DNA of 64,000 nt from Flavobacterium sp. RSP15 (GTDB lineage Bacteria; Bacteroidota; Bacteroidia; Flavobacteriales; Flavobacteriaceae): assembly GCF_003968755.1 (NCBI RefSeq), contig NZ_RYDL01000001.1, forward strand, positions 466,925-530,924, in the 5' to 3' direction. Position 1 is the first letter of the stretch. Each line of letters begins with the position of its first letter. A program made the translations under genes and the position numbers. Below the pieces are notes generated by a model. The model was not told the origin of the DNA, did not search any database, and saw nothing but the letters and a program-made list of their open reading frames with translations. This document shows, in pieces, positions 50,914-60,000 of this stretch.

Positions 50914-53607
50914 ATGAAAGACGAAGAAGACGACAACATATTACCAGAAGGTCAGGAAGACGAAAATACAGTTGGAGAAAATGCTTTTGAAGATATAATT
51001 TCTACAGGAGGCCAGCATTTTTACGACAATCAAGAAGACGGCAACGATACCATTACCAAAGTTACGGGAATGTATAAGGACTGGTTTCTGGATTATGCCT
51101 CTTATGTAATTCTGGAACGCGCTGTTCCCGCAATTGAAGATGGTTTTAAACCGGTGCAACGCCGTATCATGCACTCTTTAAAGGAGCTCGATGATGGTCG
51201 TTACAATAAAGTAGCCAATGTTGTTGGGCACACCATGCAATACCATCCTCACGGAGATCAGAGTATTGGTGATGCTATGGTACAAATAGGGCAAAGAGAA
51301 TTATTGATTGACTGTCAAGGAAATTGGGGAAATATTCTTACAGGAGATGGTGCTGCGGCTTCTCGTTATATTGAAGCACGTTTGTCTAAATTTGCTTTAG
51401 AAGTGTTATATTCTCCAAAAATTACCGATTGGGGTGTGTCCTATGACGGAAGACGGGCAGAACCCAATAACTTGCCAGTTAAATTCCCCTTATTATTAGC
51501 TTCCGGAGCCGAGGGAATCGCAGTAGGTCTTTCTACGAAAGTATTGTCTCATAATTTTAATGAATTAATCGATTCATCGATAAAAATATTAAAAGGAAAA
51601 CCGTTTACTTTATATCCTGATTTCTTGACACAGGGAATTGCAGATGTGTCCAATTATAACGATGGATTGCGTGGTGGACGCATCCGTGTGCGGGCCAGAA
51701 TTAGTCAGCTAGATAAAAATACTTTGGTAATTAGCCAAATTCCGTTTTCAACCAATACGACGACTTTGATTGACAGTATTTTGAAAGCCAATGAAAAAGG
51801 GAAAATCAAAATCAAGAAAATTGAGGATAATACTGCTGCTGAGGTCGAAATATTAATTCATCTTTTTCCGGGTGTTTCGCCTGATAAAACCATTGATGCA
51901 TTGTTTGCCTTTACGGCCTGTGAAACTTCGGTGGCACCATTAGGTTGTGTGATTGAAGACAACAAACCGCTGTTCATTGGGGTCTCTGCAATGTTGAAAA
52001 TTTCGACCAACAGAACGGTCCAATTACTGAAAAGCGAACTCGAAATCCAGTTGAGTGAATTAGAGGAGCAATGGCATTTTCTTTCTTTGGAACGTATATT
52101 TATCGAAAATAAAATCTATCGTGATATTGAAGAACAGACCACTAAGGAAGGCGTCATTAAAGCGGTAGATGATGGATTGAAACCCTACATTAAACACCTG
52201 AAACGCGCCGTTACCGAGGACGATATTCTGCGTTTATTGGACATCCGAATCATGCGTATTTCTAAATTTGACAGCAACAAGGCTCAAGATAAAATTCAAG
52301 CGCTGGAAGGAGATATTGAACAAGTGAAACACGATTTAGAACATCTGATTGATTTTGCTATAGCCTATTTCACACGACTAAAAGAGAAATACGGTAAAGG
52401 GAGAGAACGTCAAACTGAGCTTCGTGTTTTTGATGATATCGAAGCCACGAAAGTAGTCCTTAGAAATACTAAATTGTACGTAAACAGAGAAGAAGGTTTT
52501 GTAGGAACGAGTTTAAAAAAAGACGAATACGTTACAGACTGTTCTGATATTGACGATGTAATTGTTTTTCTGCGTGACGGAAAAATGATGATAACCAAAG
52601 TAGATGCGAAAACCTTTGTGGGTAAAGATATTATTCATATTGCCATTTTTGACAAAAGTGATAAACGGACCATTTACAATACGATTTACCGTGACGGAAA
52701 ATCAGGACCTTCTTACATCAAACGCTTCAATGTTTCAGGCGTTACAAGAGACAAAGCGTATGATTTGACAAATGAAAGTGCAGGATCACAAGTGGTGTAT
52801 TTCTCCTGTAATCCAAACGGAGAGGCAGAAGTAATTACCATTATGTTGCGTCAGGTGGGAACTGTCAAAAAACTAAAATTCGACATTGATTTTGCGAGTT
52901 TGGCTATAAAAGGAAGAGGTTCTAAGGGAAATTTAGTGACTAAATATCCAATCAAAAAAATTGAATTAAAAGAAAAAGGAATTTCAACATTATTGCCTCG
53001 AAAAGTATGGTTTGATGAAACCGTCCAAAGACTTAATGTAGATGGAAGAGGAGAACTGTTAGGTGAATTTAGACCTAATGATAAAATTTTGGTCCTTTCG
53101 CAATCCGGAAAAGTAAAGGTAATTACACCAGAATTATCTACTCATTTCGATGAAGATATGGTCGTTTTAGAAAAATGGATTCCTAAAAAACCAATTTCAG
53201 CCATTTATTATGACGGCGAAAAAGAACGCTACTACATCAAACGCTTTTTGGTGGAAACCGAAAACAAAGAGGAAAGTTTTATTACAGAACATACTAACTC
53301 ACATCTTGAAATTGTATCAACAGAGTATCGCCCAGTAGCTGAATTAGTTTTCACAAAAGTGAAAGGCGTTCAAAAAGAAAATATAACTGTAAATATAGAA
53401 TCGTTTATTGCACTTAAAGGATTTAAAGCACTAGGGAATCAATTAACCGCTGATAAGTTAAAACAAGTAAACCTCCTGGATTCTTTACCTTATGAAGCAC
53501 CAAAAGAAATTATTCCGGAAGAATTGGAAGTAAAAGGCGAAACAAATGCTGACGATTCAGACATTCACCGCGATGATGACGGTCAAATAATATTAAGTTT
53601 AGAATAA
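50914..53607 (+). CDS. parC: DNA topoisomerase IV subunit A
   Basis: The 897-residue protein begins with an acidic leader. Breakage-reunion motifs follow: YASYVILERAVPAIEDGFKPVQRRIMHS, YHPHGDQSIGDAMVQIGQ, and the catalytic Tyr152 in AAASRYIEARLS. The coiled-coil tower and C-terminal beta-pinwheel blades follow from about 520. It forms the A2B2 enzyme with ParE. The start codon directly follows the stop of a broken nucleotidyltransferase gene, so upstream transcription may reach it. A terminator ends it. Confidence 0.96.
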   Translation: MKDEEDDNILPEGQEDENTVGENAFEDIISTGGQHFYDNQEDGNDTITKVTGMYKDWFLDYASYVILERAVPAIEDGFKPVQRRIMHSLKELDDGRYNKVANVVGHTMQYHPHGDQSIGDAMVQIGQRELLIDCQGNWGNILTGDGAAASRYIEARLSKFALEVLYSPKITDWGVSYDGRRAEPNNLPVKFPLLLASGAEGIAVGLSTKVLSHNFNELIDSSIKILKGKPFTLYPDFLTQGIADVSNYNDGLRGGRIRVRARISQLDKNTLVISQIPFSTNTTTLIDSILKANEKGKIKIKKIEDNTAAEVEILIHLFPGVSPDKTIDALFAFTACETSVAPLGCVIEDNKPLFIGVSAMLKISTNRTVQLLKSELEIQLSELEEQWHFLSLERIFIENKIYRDIEEQTTKEGVIKAVDDGLKPYIKHLKRAVTEDDILRLLDIRIMRISKFDSNKAQDKIQALEGDIEQVKHDLEHLIDFAIAYFTRLKEKYGKGRERQTELRVFDDIEATKVVLRNTKLYVNREEGFVGTSLKKDEYVTDCSDIDDVIVFLRDGKMMITKVDAKTFVGKDIIHIAIFDKSDKRTIYNTIYRDGKSGPSYIKRFNVSGVTRDKAYDLTNESAGSQVVYFSCNPNGEAEVITIMLRQVGTVKKLKFDIDFASLAIKGRGSKGNLVTKYPIKKIELKEKGISTLLPRKVWFDETVQRLNVDGRGELLGEFRPNDKILVLSQSGKVKVITPELSTHFDEDMVVLEKWIPKKPISAIYYDGEKERYYIKRFLVETENKEESFITEHTNSHLEIVSTEYRPVAELVFTKVKGVQKENITVNIESFIALKGFKALGNQLTADKLKQVNLLDSLPYEAPKEIIPEELEVKGETNADDSDIHRDDDGQIILSLE

Positions 53608-53635
53608 AAAAATGCTCCGATTTGGAGCATTTTTT
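53607..53635. terminator. Bidirectional terminator between parC and terC
   Basis: AAAAAATGCTCC and GGAGCATTTTTT form a 12-bp stem with a GATTT loop at the ends of two convergent genes. Confidence 0.9.
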
Positions 53636-53645
53636 TTATAAACAA

Positions 53646-54416
53646 TTATTTTTTCTTTCTCATTTTCATGTTCAGAAACTCTACAGCCAATGAAAAAGCA
53701 ATTGCAAAATACAAATAAGCTTTGGGAACCGCTCCTACAGATTGGCCTACCAATACTGCTTCGGATAAGTGCATACTCTCTGTGATCAGCATAAAACCAA
53801 TCAGAATTAAGAACGCTAAACCTAAAATCTGGATCGATGGATTGTTGTTGACGAACGTTCCAACCGGAACTGCAAATAGCATCATAACCCCAACAGAAAT
53901 CACTACAGCCGTTATCATAATATACAATGCACCTTCCAGTCCGTTAGTCATGCCTACAGCGGTCAAAATACTATCTACGGAGAAAATAAGGTCAATCAAC
54001 AAAATCTGGACAATAACGTTAGCAAATGATTTCGCAGCTGAAATGTTTAAATCCTTTTCTTCTTCTCCTTTATGGTCTACTTTTTCGTGAATTTCCTTGG
54101 TGCTTTTGTAAATCAAGAATATCCCTCCAGCCAATAAAATCATCGCTTGCCCGTTAAAATGAGCGGAGAACCAACCCCAATCCACACTAAACCAAGGTTC
54201 TTTCATGGCAATAAGAAGTGTAATCCCAAATAACAGGGCAATCCGCATGAACATGGCTAGAAATAAACCAATTTGTGTCGCTTTTTTGCGTTTTTCAACG
54301 GGTAATTTTCCTGTAACAATAGAGATAAAGATGATATTATCAATACCCAGTATGATCTCCAGAAACGTCAATGTTAACAGTGCTACCCAAGCATCAGGAT
54401 TTAAAAATACTTCCAT
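53646..54416 (-). CDS. TerC family integral membrane protein
   Basis: The 256-residue protein has seven or more membrane helices. The TerC signature is LTFLEIILGIDNIIFISIVTGKLP near the start, with IQILLIDLIFSVDSILTAVGM in the second half; both carry acidic residues within the membrane. TerC proteins move or help load metal ions such as Mn2+ for exported proteins, or give tellurite resistance. The gene is convergent with parC. Confidence 0.94.
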   Translation of the reverse strand: MEVFLNPDAWVALLTLTFLEIILGIDNIIFISIVTGKLPVEKRKKATQIGLFLAMFMRIALLFGITLLIAMKEPWFSVDWGWFSAHFNGQAMILLAGGIFLIYKSTKEIHEKVDHKGEEEKDLNISAAKSFANVIVQILLIDLIFSVDSILTAVGMTNGLEGALYIMITAVVISVGVMMLFAVPVGTFVNNNPSIQILGLAFLILIGFMLITESMHLSEAVLVGQSVGAVPKAYLYFAIAFSLAVEFLNMKMRKKK

Positions 54417-54448
54417 TTTACGTAGTTATAATTGTTTGATTTAAATAT

Positions 54449-54823
54449 TTAATCAGAAATCTTTGTTACTGTTCCTCTTTGTTTGGCATCAGAACCAACC
54501 ATTCCAAACTCAAAAGTATACGATTTTTTTGATGTAGTCAAAATTTTCATACCAATAGCTTTTTCTTCAGCCATGTTTTTGGGATGCAGTTTTTGCAGTA
54601 CATATTCGCAATCACTGATCCAACGAATGGAAGCTGTATCTGTTTTCCCCTCAAAAGTCTCAATTTCAATACTGTTGTTGCGCTCAAATAAAGTCGTTTT
54701 CTTAACACCGTCTACTTCATATTCAAATTTAAATTTTCCGGTTTTGAAATCTTTACAGTTGCGCTCTTTATCATAACAAGACAAAAGCAATAGCATTGGA
54801 AGAAGGAATATTATTTTTTTCAT
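54449..54823 (-). CDS. Small lipoprotein of unknown function
   Basis: The 124-residue protein has a signal peptide with Cys16 (LLLLSCYDKE) and a compact C-terminal part with RNCKDFKTGKFKFEYEV, SIRWISDCEYVLQKL and KSYTFEFGMVG. Two further Cys residues (RNCK and SDCEY) could form a disulfide. Similar small proteins occur near terC in other Flavobacteria. No enzyme motif is visible. Confidence 0.75.
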   Translation of the reverse strand: MKKIIFLLPMLLLLSCYDKERNCKDFKTGKFKFEYEVDGVKKTTLFERNNSIEIETFEGKTDTASIRWISDCEYVLQKLHPKNMAEEKAIGMKILTTSKKSYTFEFGMVGSDAKQRGTVTKISD

Positions 54824-54859
54824 TTTAAAATTATTTAATTTTTTTAGTACCTAATCCAG

Positions 54860-54994
54860 CTGTGCGTTGCAACTCCTAAGTCTAAAATCTTTTTTTCTAT
54901 TGACAAAAAAGGAGCTTCCTTTAGTCGCTCTTTTTATCCATGAAAAAGTAGCTTTAAGCCTTTCGGGGTTTCCACTTCCATCTGGGGTAGTAGA
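54860..54994. repeat. Degenerate dispersed repeat between the lipoprotein and pentapeptide genes
   Basis: It shares GTTGCAA (near 54864) and TTTCCACTTCCATC (near 54968) with the other repeats of this family (36935, 56713-56806). Oppositely oriented T- and A-rich arms lie between them. Confidence 0.55.
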
Positions 54995-55567
54995 TTATTG
55001 TATTTTAATATCGTATTTATCCAAAAGACCAATAATCCCTTGTGTCGAAAATTTTGCTTTTTTCATCGGATTGAATTCGGGATCAATTTTAAAATCAGTT
55101 GCTTTTGAAAAATCGGCTCCAGCTAATTGCGTATTATTAAAAATAGCACCATCCAAATTGCTATTATCAAAAACGGAACTCGTAAGATTGGTTCCAACAA
55201 AACCTACCTCTCTTAACGAGCAGGAAATGAATTTTGTCTTTGGCATTTTTTTATTGGCAAACGAAGAATAATCCAAAACACATTCCTGAAAACTTACATT
55301 GAATAAGAAATCATCGCATTCTTCAAATTGGATTCCAAGTAATTTACAGTTTTTGAATTGTATCCCTTTTAAGCTTGCTCCTGATAATTTAGTCATCGCA
55401 AGATTGCAATCAATAAACTCGCAATCCATGAAACTACTATAAGAAAAATCACTATTGGATAAATCGCAGTTTCTAAAAACGCAATCCTCAAATTCTCTGT
55501 TATTCACTTTTTTATCGACGTAAATAATTTTTTCGAATGTTTTTTGAACGTCAATTAGGTTTTCCAT
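54995..55567 (-). CDS. Pentapeptide-repeat protein
   Basis: The 190-residue protein is made largely of A(D/N)LxX-type five-residue repeats: FEDCVFRNCDLSNSDFSYSSFMDCEFIDCNLAMTKLSGASLKGIQFKNC and later SVFDNSNLDGAIFNNTQLAGADFSKA. These fold as a right-handed quadrilateral helix that can mimic DNA. Proteins of this fold include gyrase/topoisomerase-protecting Qnr. Its ATG overlaps the stop of the preceding gene (TAATG), so translation is coupled. Nearness to parC may be accidental. Confidence 0.9.
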   Translation of the reverse strand: MENLIDVQKTFEKIIYVDKKVNNREFEDCVFRNCDLSNSDFSYSSFMDCEFIDCNLAMTKLSGASLKGIQFKNCKLLGIQFEECDDFLFNVSFQECVLDYSSFANKKMPKTKFISCSLREVGFVGTNLTSSVFDNSNLDGAIFNNTQLAGADFSKATDFKIDPEFNPMKKAKFSTQGIIGLLDKYDIKIQ

Positions 55568-55788
55568 TAGTCGTTAAATAAACTTTTCATAATTGTTTTT
55601 AGTCCCAAATACATCAAAAACATTGCACTGATGCAGGCAATGATACCTATTGCTAAAACTAAATAGTGCCAAACATTGTGTTGATTCATAAAAGCATTAG
55701 TAATGACAATTGGACCAATAAACAGCAACGGCAATGCACCGGCTAAATATTTGATTCCTTTAGATAAAAGTTCTTTGTTGGTTGCCAT
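55567..55788 (-). CDS. DUF6095 small membrane protein
   Basis: The 73-residue protein has two membrane helices (about 15-32 and 42-63) and the pattern LLSKGIKYLAGALPLLFIGPIVI, then HNVWHYLVLAIGIIACISAMFLMYLGLKTIMKSLF. This is the usual DUF6095 form in Flavobacteriia. Its stop overlaps the pentapeptide gene start by one base. It follows murQ by 56 bp on the same strand. Confidence 0.82.
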   Translation of the reverse strand: MATNKELLSKGIKYLAGALPLLFIGPIVITNAFMNQHNVWHYLVLAIGIIACISAMFLMYLGLKTIMKSLFND

Positions 55789-55844
55789 TTTTTTTTATTT
55801 AAAAGTTTACTTTTCAAAGATAATCGATATGTTAAAAACAAGTG

Positions 55845-56657
55845 TTACTTTTTGTAATTATCAACTGCTTTTCTAACAGTACCGTATTTAATTAGTAATT
55901 GCGCAGCTTCGTCATAGGAAACAGAGATTTCTCCCAGTATCATTTTTATGCCACGATCTATGAGTTTGCTGTTGCTCAGTTGCATGTCGACCATTTTGTT
56001 GCCTTTTACTTTTCCCAGCTGAATCATAGTGGCTGTTGAGATCATGTTAAGCACAAGTTTTTGTGCCGTTCCTGCTTTCATACGGGAACTTCCCGTTACA
56101 AATTCGGACCCAACAACTACTTCTATAGGGAATTTTGCGGTTTGCGAAAGCGGACTTCCTGCATTGCATGAAATACTTCCTGTAGTAATATTATTTTCGT
56201 TGCAAGTTTGCAATCCTCCAATAACATAAGGTGTTGTTCCGGAAGCTGCTATTCCTATAACTACATCATCTTCATTTACCTCGAAAGCTTTTAAGTCTAT
56301 CCAAGCCTGAGTTGTATTGTCTTCGGCATTTTCTACGGCTTTGCGGATTGCGGTATCTCCACCAGCAATAATCCCAATTACTAAATTGAAAGGAACGCCA
56401 AAAGTTGGTGGACATTCCGATGCATCAAGAATCCCGATACGACCGGATGTTCCTGCGCCAATGTAGAATAATCGTCCGCCGAGTTTCATTTTGGTAACAA
56501 TTTCAGTCACTAAAGTTTCTATTTGTGGCAAGGCTTTTTCTACGGCAAGCGGAACGGTTTTGTCTTCCTGATTGATATTAGAAAGCAATTCTTGAACCGA
56601 CATTTTTTCTAAATCGTCGTATTTTGAGGATTGCTCGGTGGTTTTTGTGAATTCCAT
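55845..56657 (-). CDS. murQ: N-acetylmuramic acid 6-phosphate etherase
   Basis: The 270-residue SIS-domain protein has RLFYIGAGTSGRIGILDASECPPTFGVP, GIIAGGDTAIRKAVENAEDN, VIGIAASGTTPYV and EFVTGSSRMKAGTAQKLVLNMIST, all signatures of MurQ. It removes lactate from MurNAc 6-phosphate to give GlcNAc 6-phosphate in cell-wall recycling. It is somewhat shorter than the 300-residue E. coli form but complete in the catalytic part. Confidence 0.96.
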   Translation of the reverse strand: MEFTKTTEQSSKYDDLEKMSVQELLSNINQEDKTVPLAVEKALPQIETLVTEIVTKMKLGGRLFYIGAGTSGRIGILDASECPPTFGVPFNLVIGIIAGGDTAIRKAVENAEDNTTQAWIDLKAFEVNEDDVVIGIAASGTTPYVIGGLQTCNENNITTGSISCNAGSPLSQTAKFPIEVVVGSEFVTGSSRMKAGTAQKLVLNMISTATMIQLGKVKGNKMVDMQLSNSKLIDRGIKMILGEISVSYDEAAQLLIKYGTVRKAVDNYKK

Positions 56658-56712
56658 ATTGATGTTTTTTAAAGGGACAACTTGCGAGGTGTCCGCACTT
56701 TTATTACTTGCG

Positions 56713-56806
56713 TGAGGGATAGAAGTGGAAATCCTTTTTTATGTAGCGACAGCGGAATAAAAAAGATTGCAACATATAGCCCGACCCTTGCGGTCACGCC
56801 CAAATT
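56713..56806. repeat. Dispersed repeat between murQ and the ZIP gene
   Basis: It contains GAAGTGGAAATCCTTTTTTA, then ATAAAAAAGATTGCAAC (56757-56773), which on the other strand equals 36935-36951 over 17 bp. AGCCCGACCCTTGCGGTCAC follows. This is the best-preserved copy of the family in the window. Confidence 0.7.
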
Positions 56807-56812
56807 GTAAAA

Positions 56813-57481
56813 TTATATAAAATACGCCAGCGCAATTCCTATCACGATCATGGAAACTTTGGCGATGTTAAACTTGTGTCCTTCACTACTTTCAAAAATA
56901 ATGGTGGAAGAGATATGGAATAATATCCCAATTACAATGGCTGTGATTTCAGTATAATACTCGTTTAATATAGGCAAATAATCCGATAGAACGGTTCCCA
57001 ACGGCGTCATTACTGCAAAAGTGATCATAAAGAAAAAGATAGCCTTTTTATTCAGGTTTGAATTGATGAAAAAAGTAGTCAAAATAATGGCTATAGGCAA
57101 ATGATGAATGGCAATTCCTACCGCTAAATCATGATGATGGCTTACCGGGAATCCTTCCAGAAAGGCATGAATGCAAAGACTGATAAACAACAACCACGGG
57201 ATTTGGGTCATGGTTTCATATCCGTGTACGTGTCCGTGCTCAGCACCTTTTGAGAAAAATTCCAATATAATTTGGAACAATATTCCAAGCATAATAAAGA
57301 GTCCGATAGTTGGATTTGCACTTTCATAAACTTCCGGCAACAAATGCATTACGGTCAAGGAAAGCAGAAATGAACCACTAAAGGCTAATAGTAATTTTAG
57401 ATTGGTTTTATTTTTTGGTTTTAAAACCAAGGCGATACTATATCCTATAAGTACGGAAAGTAAAGGTAAAAGGTAATTCAT
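56813..57481 (-). CDS. ZIP family metal transporter
   Basis: The 222-residue protein has about seven or eight membrane helices and a His-rich loop (GAEHGHVHGYE). The transport motifs are ISLCIHAFLEGFPVSHHHDLAVGIAIHHLPIAIIL (HxxxEG and HHLP). ZIP proteins bring Zn2+ or Fe2+ into the cytoplasm. It is transcribed alone, between a methyltransferase and murQ. Confidence 0.93.
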   Translation of the reverse strand: MNYLLPLLSVLIGYSIALVLKPKNKTNLKLLLAFSGSFLLSLTVMHLLPEVYESANPTIGLFIMLGILFQIILEFFSKGAEHGHVHGYETMTQIPWLLFISLCIHAFLEGFPVSHHHDLAVGIAIHHLPIAIILTTFFINSNLNKKAIFFFMITFAVMTPLGTVLSDYLPILNEYYTEITAIVIGILFHISSTIIFESSEGHKFNIAKVSMIVIGIALAYFI

Positions 57482-57570
57482 ATTCTTTGTTGAATCGTTT
57501 AATTGTTGATCTGCTTCCCGGTTTATTTTTTTGATTAACCTTATAAACGATTAACCAATTAACCCAACAA

Positions 57571-58335
57571 CTATTTGAAAATCATAATAAGGCGTTCGCT
57601 ATCGGTCTTGTGGAATTTTTTTAATTTATAATCCCCAAATATATCTAACAAATAAATTCCGGCCTCTTCCATTAATACCTCAAAATCTTTTAAGTATAAT
57701 GCTTTAACTTTTTCGGTAAAGTGAAACTTTTGTCCTTTGTCTTCAAATTTAATTTCTTTATACAAATATCCTTCTTTCAGATAACGGTTCATGTGAAAAT
57801 CGATTCCTTCGACCGTTTTAGTTTCTTCGGGAACCAGTGTTTCGATAACTTGGGTGACGTTCATAAAGTCAATCACAGCAAATCCATATTCCGATAGGCT
57901 TTCTTTGATTGCGATTAGCGTAGTCAGGTTATCTTGGTCATTTTCGAAATAACCAAAACTGGTAAATAAATTGAAAATGGCATCGTATTTTTCGTCAAAA
58001 GGTTCCCGCATATCATGTACTTTGAAATGAAGGGTTTCATTTGCATTTTTAGTAGCTTCGGCAATGCTGTTTTCTGATAAATCCGCACCCAAAACCGTAA
58101 AACCTAATTGATTCAAATAAATAGAGTGTCTGCCTTTGCCACAGGCTAAATCCAATACATTAGCTTTTTCAGGCAAGTTGAGATAATGTGTCAAATTATC
58201 CATGAAAATCTGTGCTTCTCTATAGTTTCGGTCTTTGTACAGGATGTGATAATATGGAGTGTCAAACCAGGAAGTATACCAGTTTTCAGTTGATTTCAGT
58301 TGGTTTTCAGTTGGCGGATTTTGTGCTGCAGACAT
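57571..58335 (-). CDS. Class I SAM-dependent methyltransferase
   Basis: The 254-residue protein has WYTSWFDTPYYHILYKDRNYREAQIFMDNL, then the SAM motifs VLDLACGKGRHSIYLNQLGFTVLGADLSENSI and FDAIFNLFTSFGYF. The later beta-rich part (EGIDFHMNRYLKEGYLYKEIKF) may bind substrate. The group is common in Bacteroidota; the target is not known. It is divergent from the RNA methyltransferase gene. Confidence 0.88.
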   Translation of the reverse strand: MSAAQNPPTENQLKSTENWYTSWFDTPYYHILYKDRNYREAQIFMDNLTHYLNLPEKANVLDLACGKGRHSIYLNQLGFTVLGADLSENSIAEATKNANETLHFKVHDMREPFDEKYDAIFNLFTSFGYFENDQDNLTTLIAIKESLSEYGFAVIDFMNVTQVIETLVPEETKTVEGIDFHMNRYLKEGYLYKEIKFEDKGQKFHFTEKVKALYLKDFEVLMEEAGIYLLDIFGDYKLKKFHKTDSERLIMIFK

Positions 58336-58430
58336 TTATTCTTTTTCAATTAATTCGATTGATGCAAATTTAGTGTATTTTTGCCGAATATAACGATAAC
58401 AATTTCCCCTTTGAGGGGTAAAGGGCGCAA

Positions 58431-59606
58431 ATGGAAAATAATTATAAAATGATTGCCAAAACCTTTTTTGGTTTTGAAGAAATATTAGCAAAAGAATTGC
58501 AAATCCTTGGTGCACAAAACGTAGAGCAAGGTGTGAGAATGGTAAGTTTTAAAGGCGATAAAGGGTTCATGTACAAAGCGAATTTATCTTTGCGGACGGC
58601 TTTGAAAATCCTAAAGCCAATTTATTTTTTCAAGGCTAATAATGAACAGGCTTTATACAAAGGAATTTCGGGAGTCAATTGGTCTAAATTGATTGGTGCT
58701 AATCAGACTTTTGTGATTGATACCACCGTGCATTCAGAATATTTTAACCACACGGAATTTGTTTCTCAAAAATGTAAAGATGCAATTGTAGATCAGTTCA
58801 GAGAGAGAACTGGGCAACGACCTAGCATTGATAAAGTACATCCTGATTTGAGAATCAATATTCATATTGATAAAGACCAGGTTTCAGTAGCACTGGATAC
58901 ATCCGGTAATCCGTTGAACCAACGTGGATATAGAACTGCTACCAATATTGCTCCTATAAACGAGGTTTTGGCTGCAGGAATTCTACTGCTTTCTGGTTGG
59001 GACGGTCAAACGGATTTTTTAGATCCAATGTGTGGTTCCGGAACATTTCTGGCTGAAGCAGCAATGATTGCCTGTAATATTCCGGCAAATATCAACCGTA
59101 AGGAATTTGCTTTCGAAAAATGGAACGATTGGGACAATGATTTGTTTGATAGTATTTCAGACAGTTTATTAAAACGCGTTAGGGAGTTTCATTACACCAT
59201 AAAAGGCTATGATAAAGCACCAAGTGCCGTTCAAAAAGCCAAAGACAATATCAAGAACACCAATCTGGAGGAGTATATTTCTATTGACGAACAAAACTTT
59301 TTTGATACCGAGAAGTCTTCCGAAGGGAAACTTCATATTGTTTTCAATCCGCCGTATGATGAGCGATTGGATATTCACATGGAAGAATTCTATAAAAACA
59401 TTGGCGATACTTTAAAGAAAAACTATCCTGGTACGAATGCTTGGATGATTACAGCAAACTTGGAAGCTTTGAAATATGTAGGGCTAAAACCTTCCAGAAA
59501 AATTAAACTTTTCAATGCCGGCTTAGAAGCCCGTTTGGTAAAATACGAAATGTATGAAGGCAGTAAAAGAACAAAGTTTCAGGTAACAACTGATACTGCT
59601 GAATAA
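58431..59606 (+). CDS. THUMP-domain RNA methyltransferase (RlmL-like)
   Basis: The 391-residue protein has an N-terminal THUMP domain (about 45-160), LNQRGYR, the SAM motif FLDPMCGSGTFLAEAAMIACNIPAN and the catalytic NPPY in HIVFNPPYDERL. This matches the N2-guanine 23S rRNA methyltransferase RlmL half. It lacks the second methyltransferase domain of E. coli RlmKL. The ATG follows a small CCCC/GGGG hairpin (about 58410-58422). Confidence 0.93.
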   Translation: MENNYKMIAKTFFGFEEILAKELQILGAQNVEQGVRMVSFKGDKGFMYKANLSLRTALKILKPIYFFKANNEQALYKGISGVNWSKLIGANQTFVIDTTVHSEYFNHTEFVSQKCKDAIVDQFRERTGQRPSIDKVHPDLRINIHIDKDQVSVALDTSGNPLNQRGYRTATNIAPINEVLAAGILLLSGWDGQTDFLDPMCGSGTFLAEAAMIACNIPANINRKEFAFEKWNDWDNDLFDSISDSLLKRVREFHYTIKGYDKAPSAVQKAKDNIKNTNLEEYISIDEQNFFDTEKSSEGKLHIVFNPPYDERLDIHMEEFYKNIGDTLKKNYPGTNAWMITANLEALKYVGLKPSRKIKLFNAGLEARLVKYEMYEGSKRTKFQVTTDTAE

Positions 59607-59662
59607 ACTAGTATTCTGTTTTTACTTTCGACCTTTGAATTAAAAATTTTAAAACTTAAAAA

Positions 59663-59899
59663 ATGACTAAATTACAAATACGAGCATTCTTATATCAATT
59701 GGGATGTTTTGCAATCTTATTTATTTCTGCGAGATATGTAGTAGAACATTACACGAATTTAACCGGATTCTGGATTCCGTTAACCGCATTTGTCATAGGA
59801 ACACTTTTATCACCAAAATTCCATGCGATAAAAACCAAAGACGGAGAGAAATTATTCATGAAGTGGATTTTGATGAAAGGAATTAAGGAAATAGGATAG
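59663..59899 (+). CDS. Small membrane protein of unknown function
   Basis: A 78-residue protein with two membrane helices (about 9-26 and 35-48) and a basic C-terminus (KTKDGEKLFMKWILMKGIKEIG). It follows rlmL-like by 56 bp and has an A-rich ribosome site. Homologues of this size are common in Flavobacterium, but no function is known. Confidence 0.72.
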   Translation: MTKLQIRAFLYQLGCFAILFISARYVVEHYTNLTGFWIPLTAFVIGTLLSPKFHAIKTKDGEKLFMKWILMKGIKEIG

Positions 59900-59929
59900 C
59901 GCTTAGAAATCTTAATATATTCTACTTTA

Positions 59930-60000
59930 AAATAGTGACCGCTAAATCTCTAATTCTTATAAAACTAAAAATTAGCGAATTAGCGGTTATTTTTTTATCT
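59930..60000. terminator. Imperfect inverted repeat between the small membrane gene and DUF6048
   Basis: AATAGTGACCGCTAAATCTC and ATTAGCGGTTATTTTTTT contain the pair ACCGCTAA/TTAGCGGT, followed by a T run on the plus strand, at the ends of convergent genes. Confidence 0.65.
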
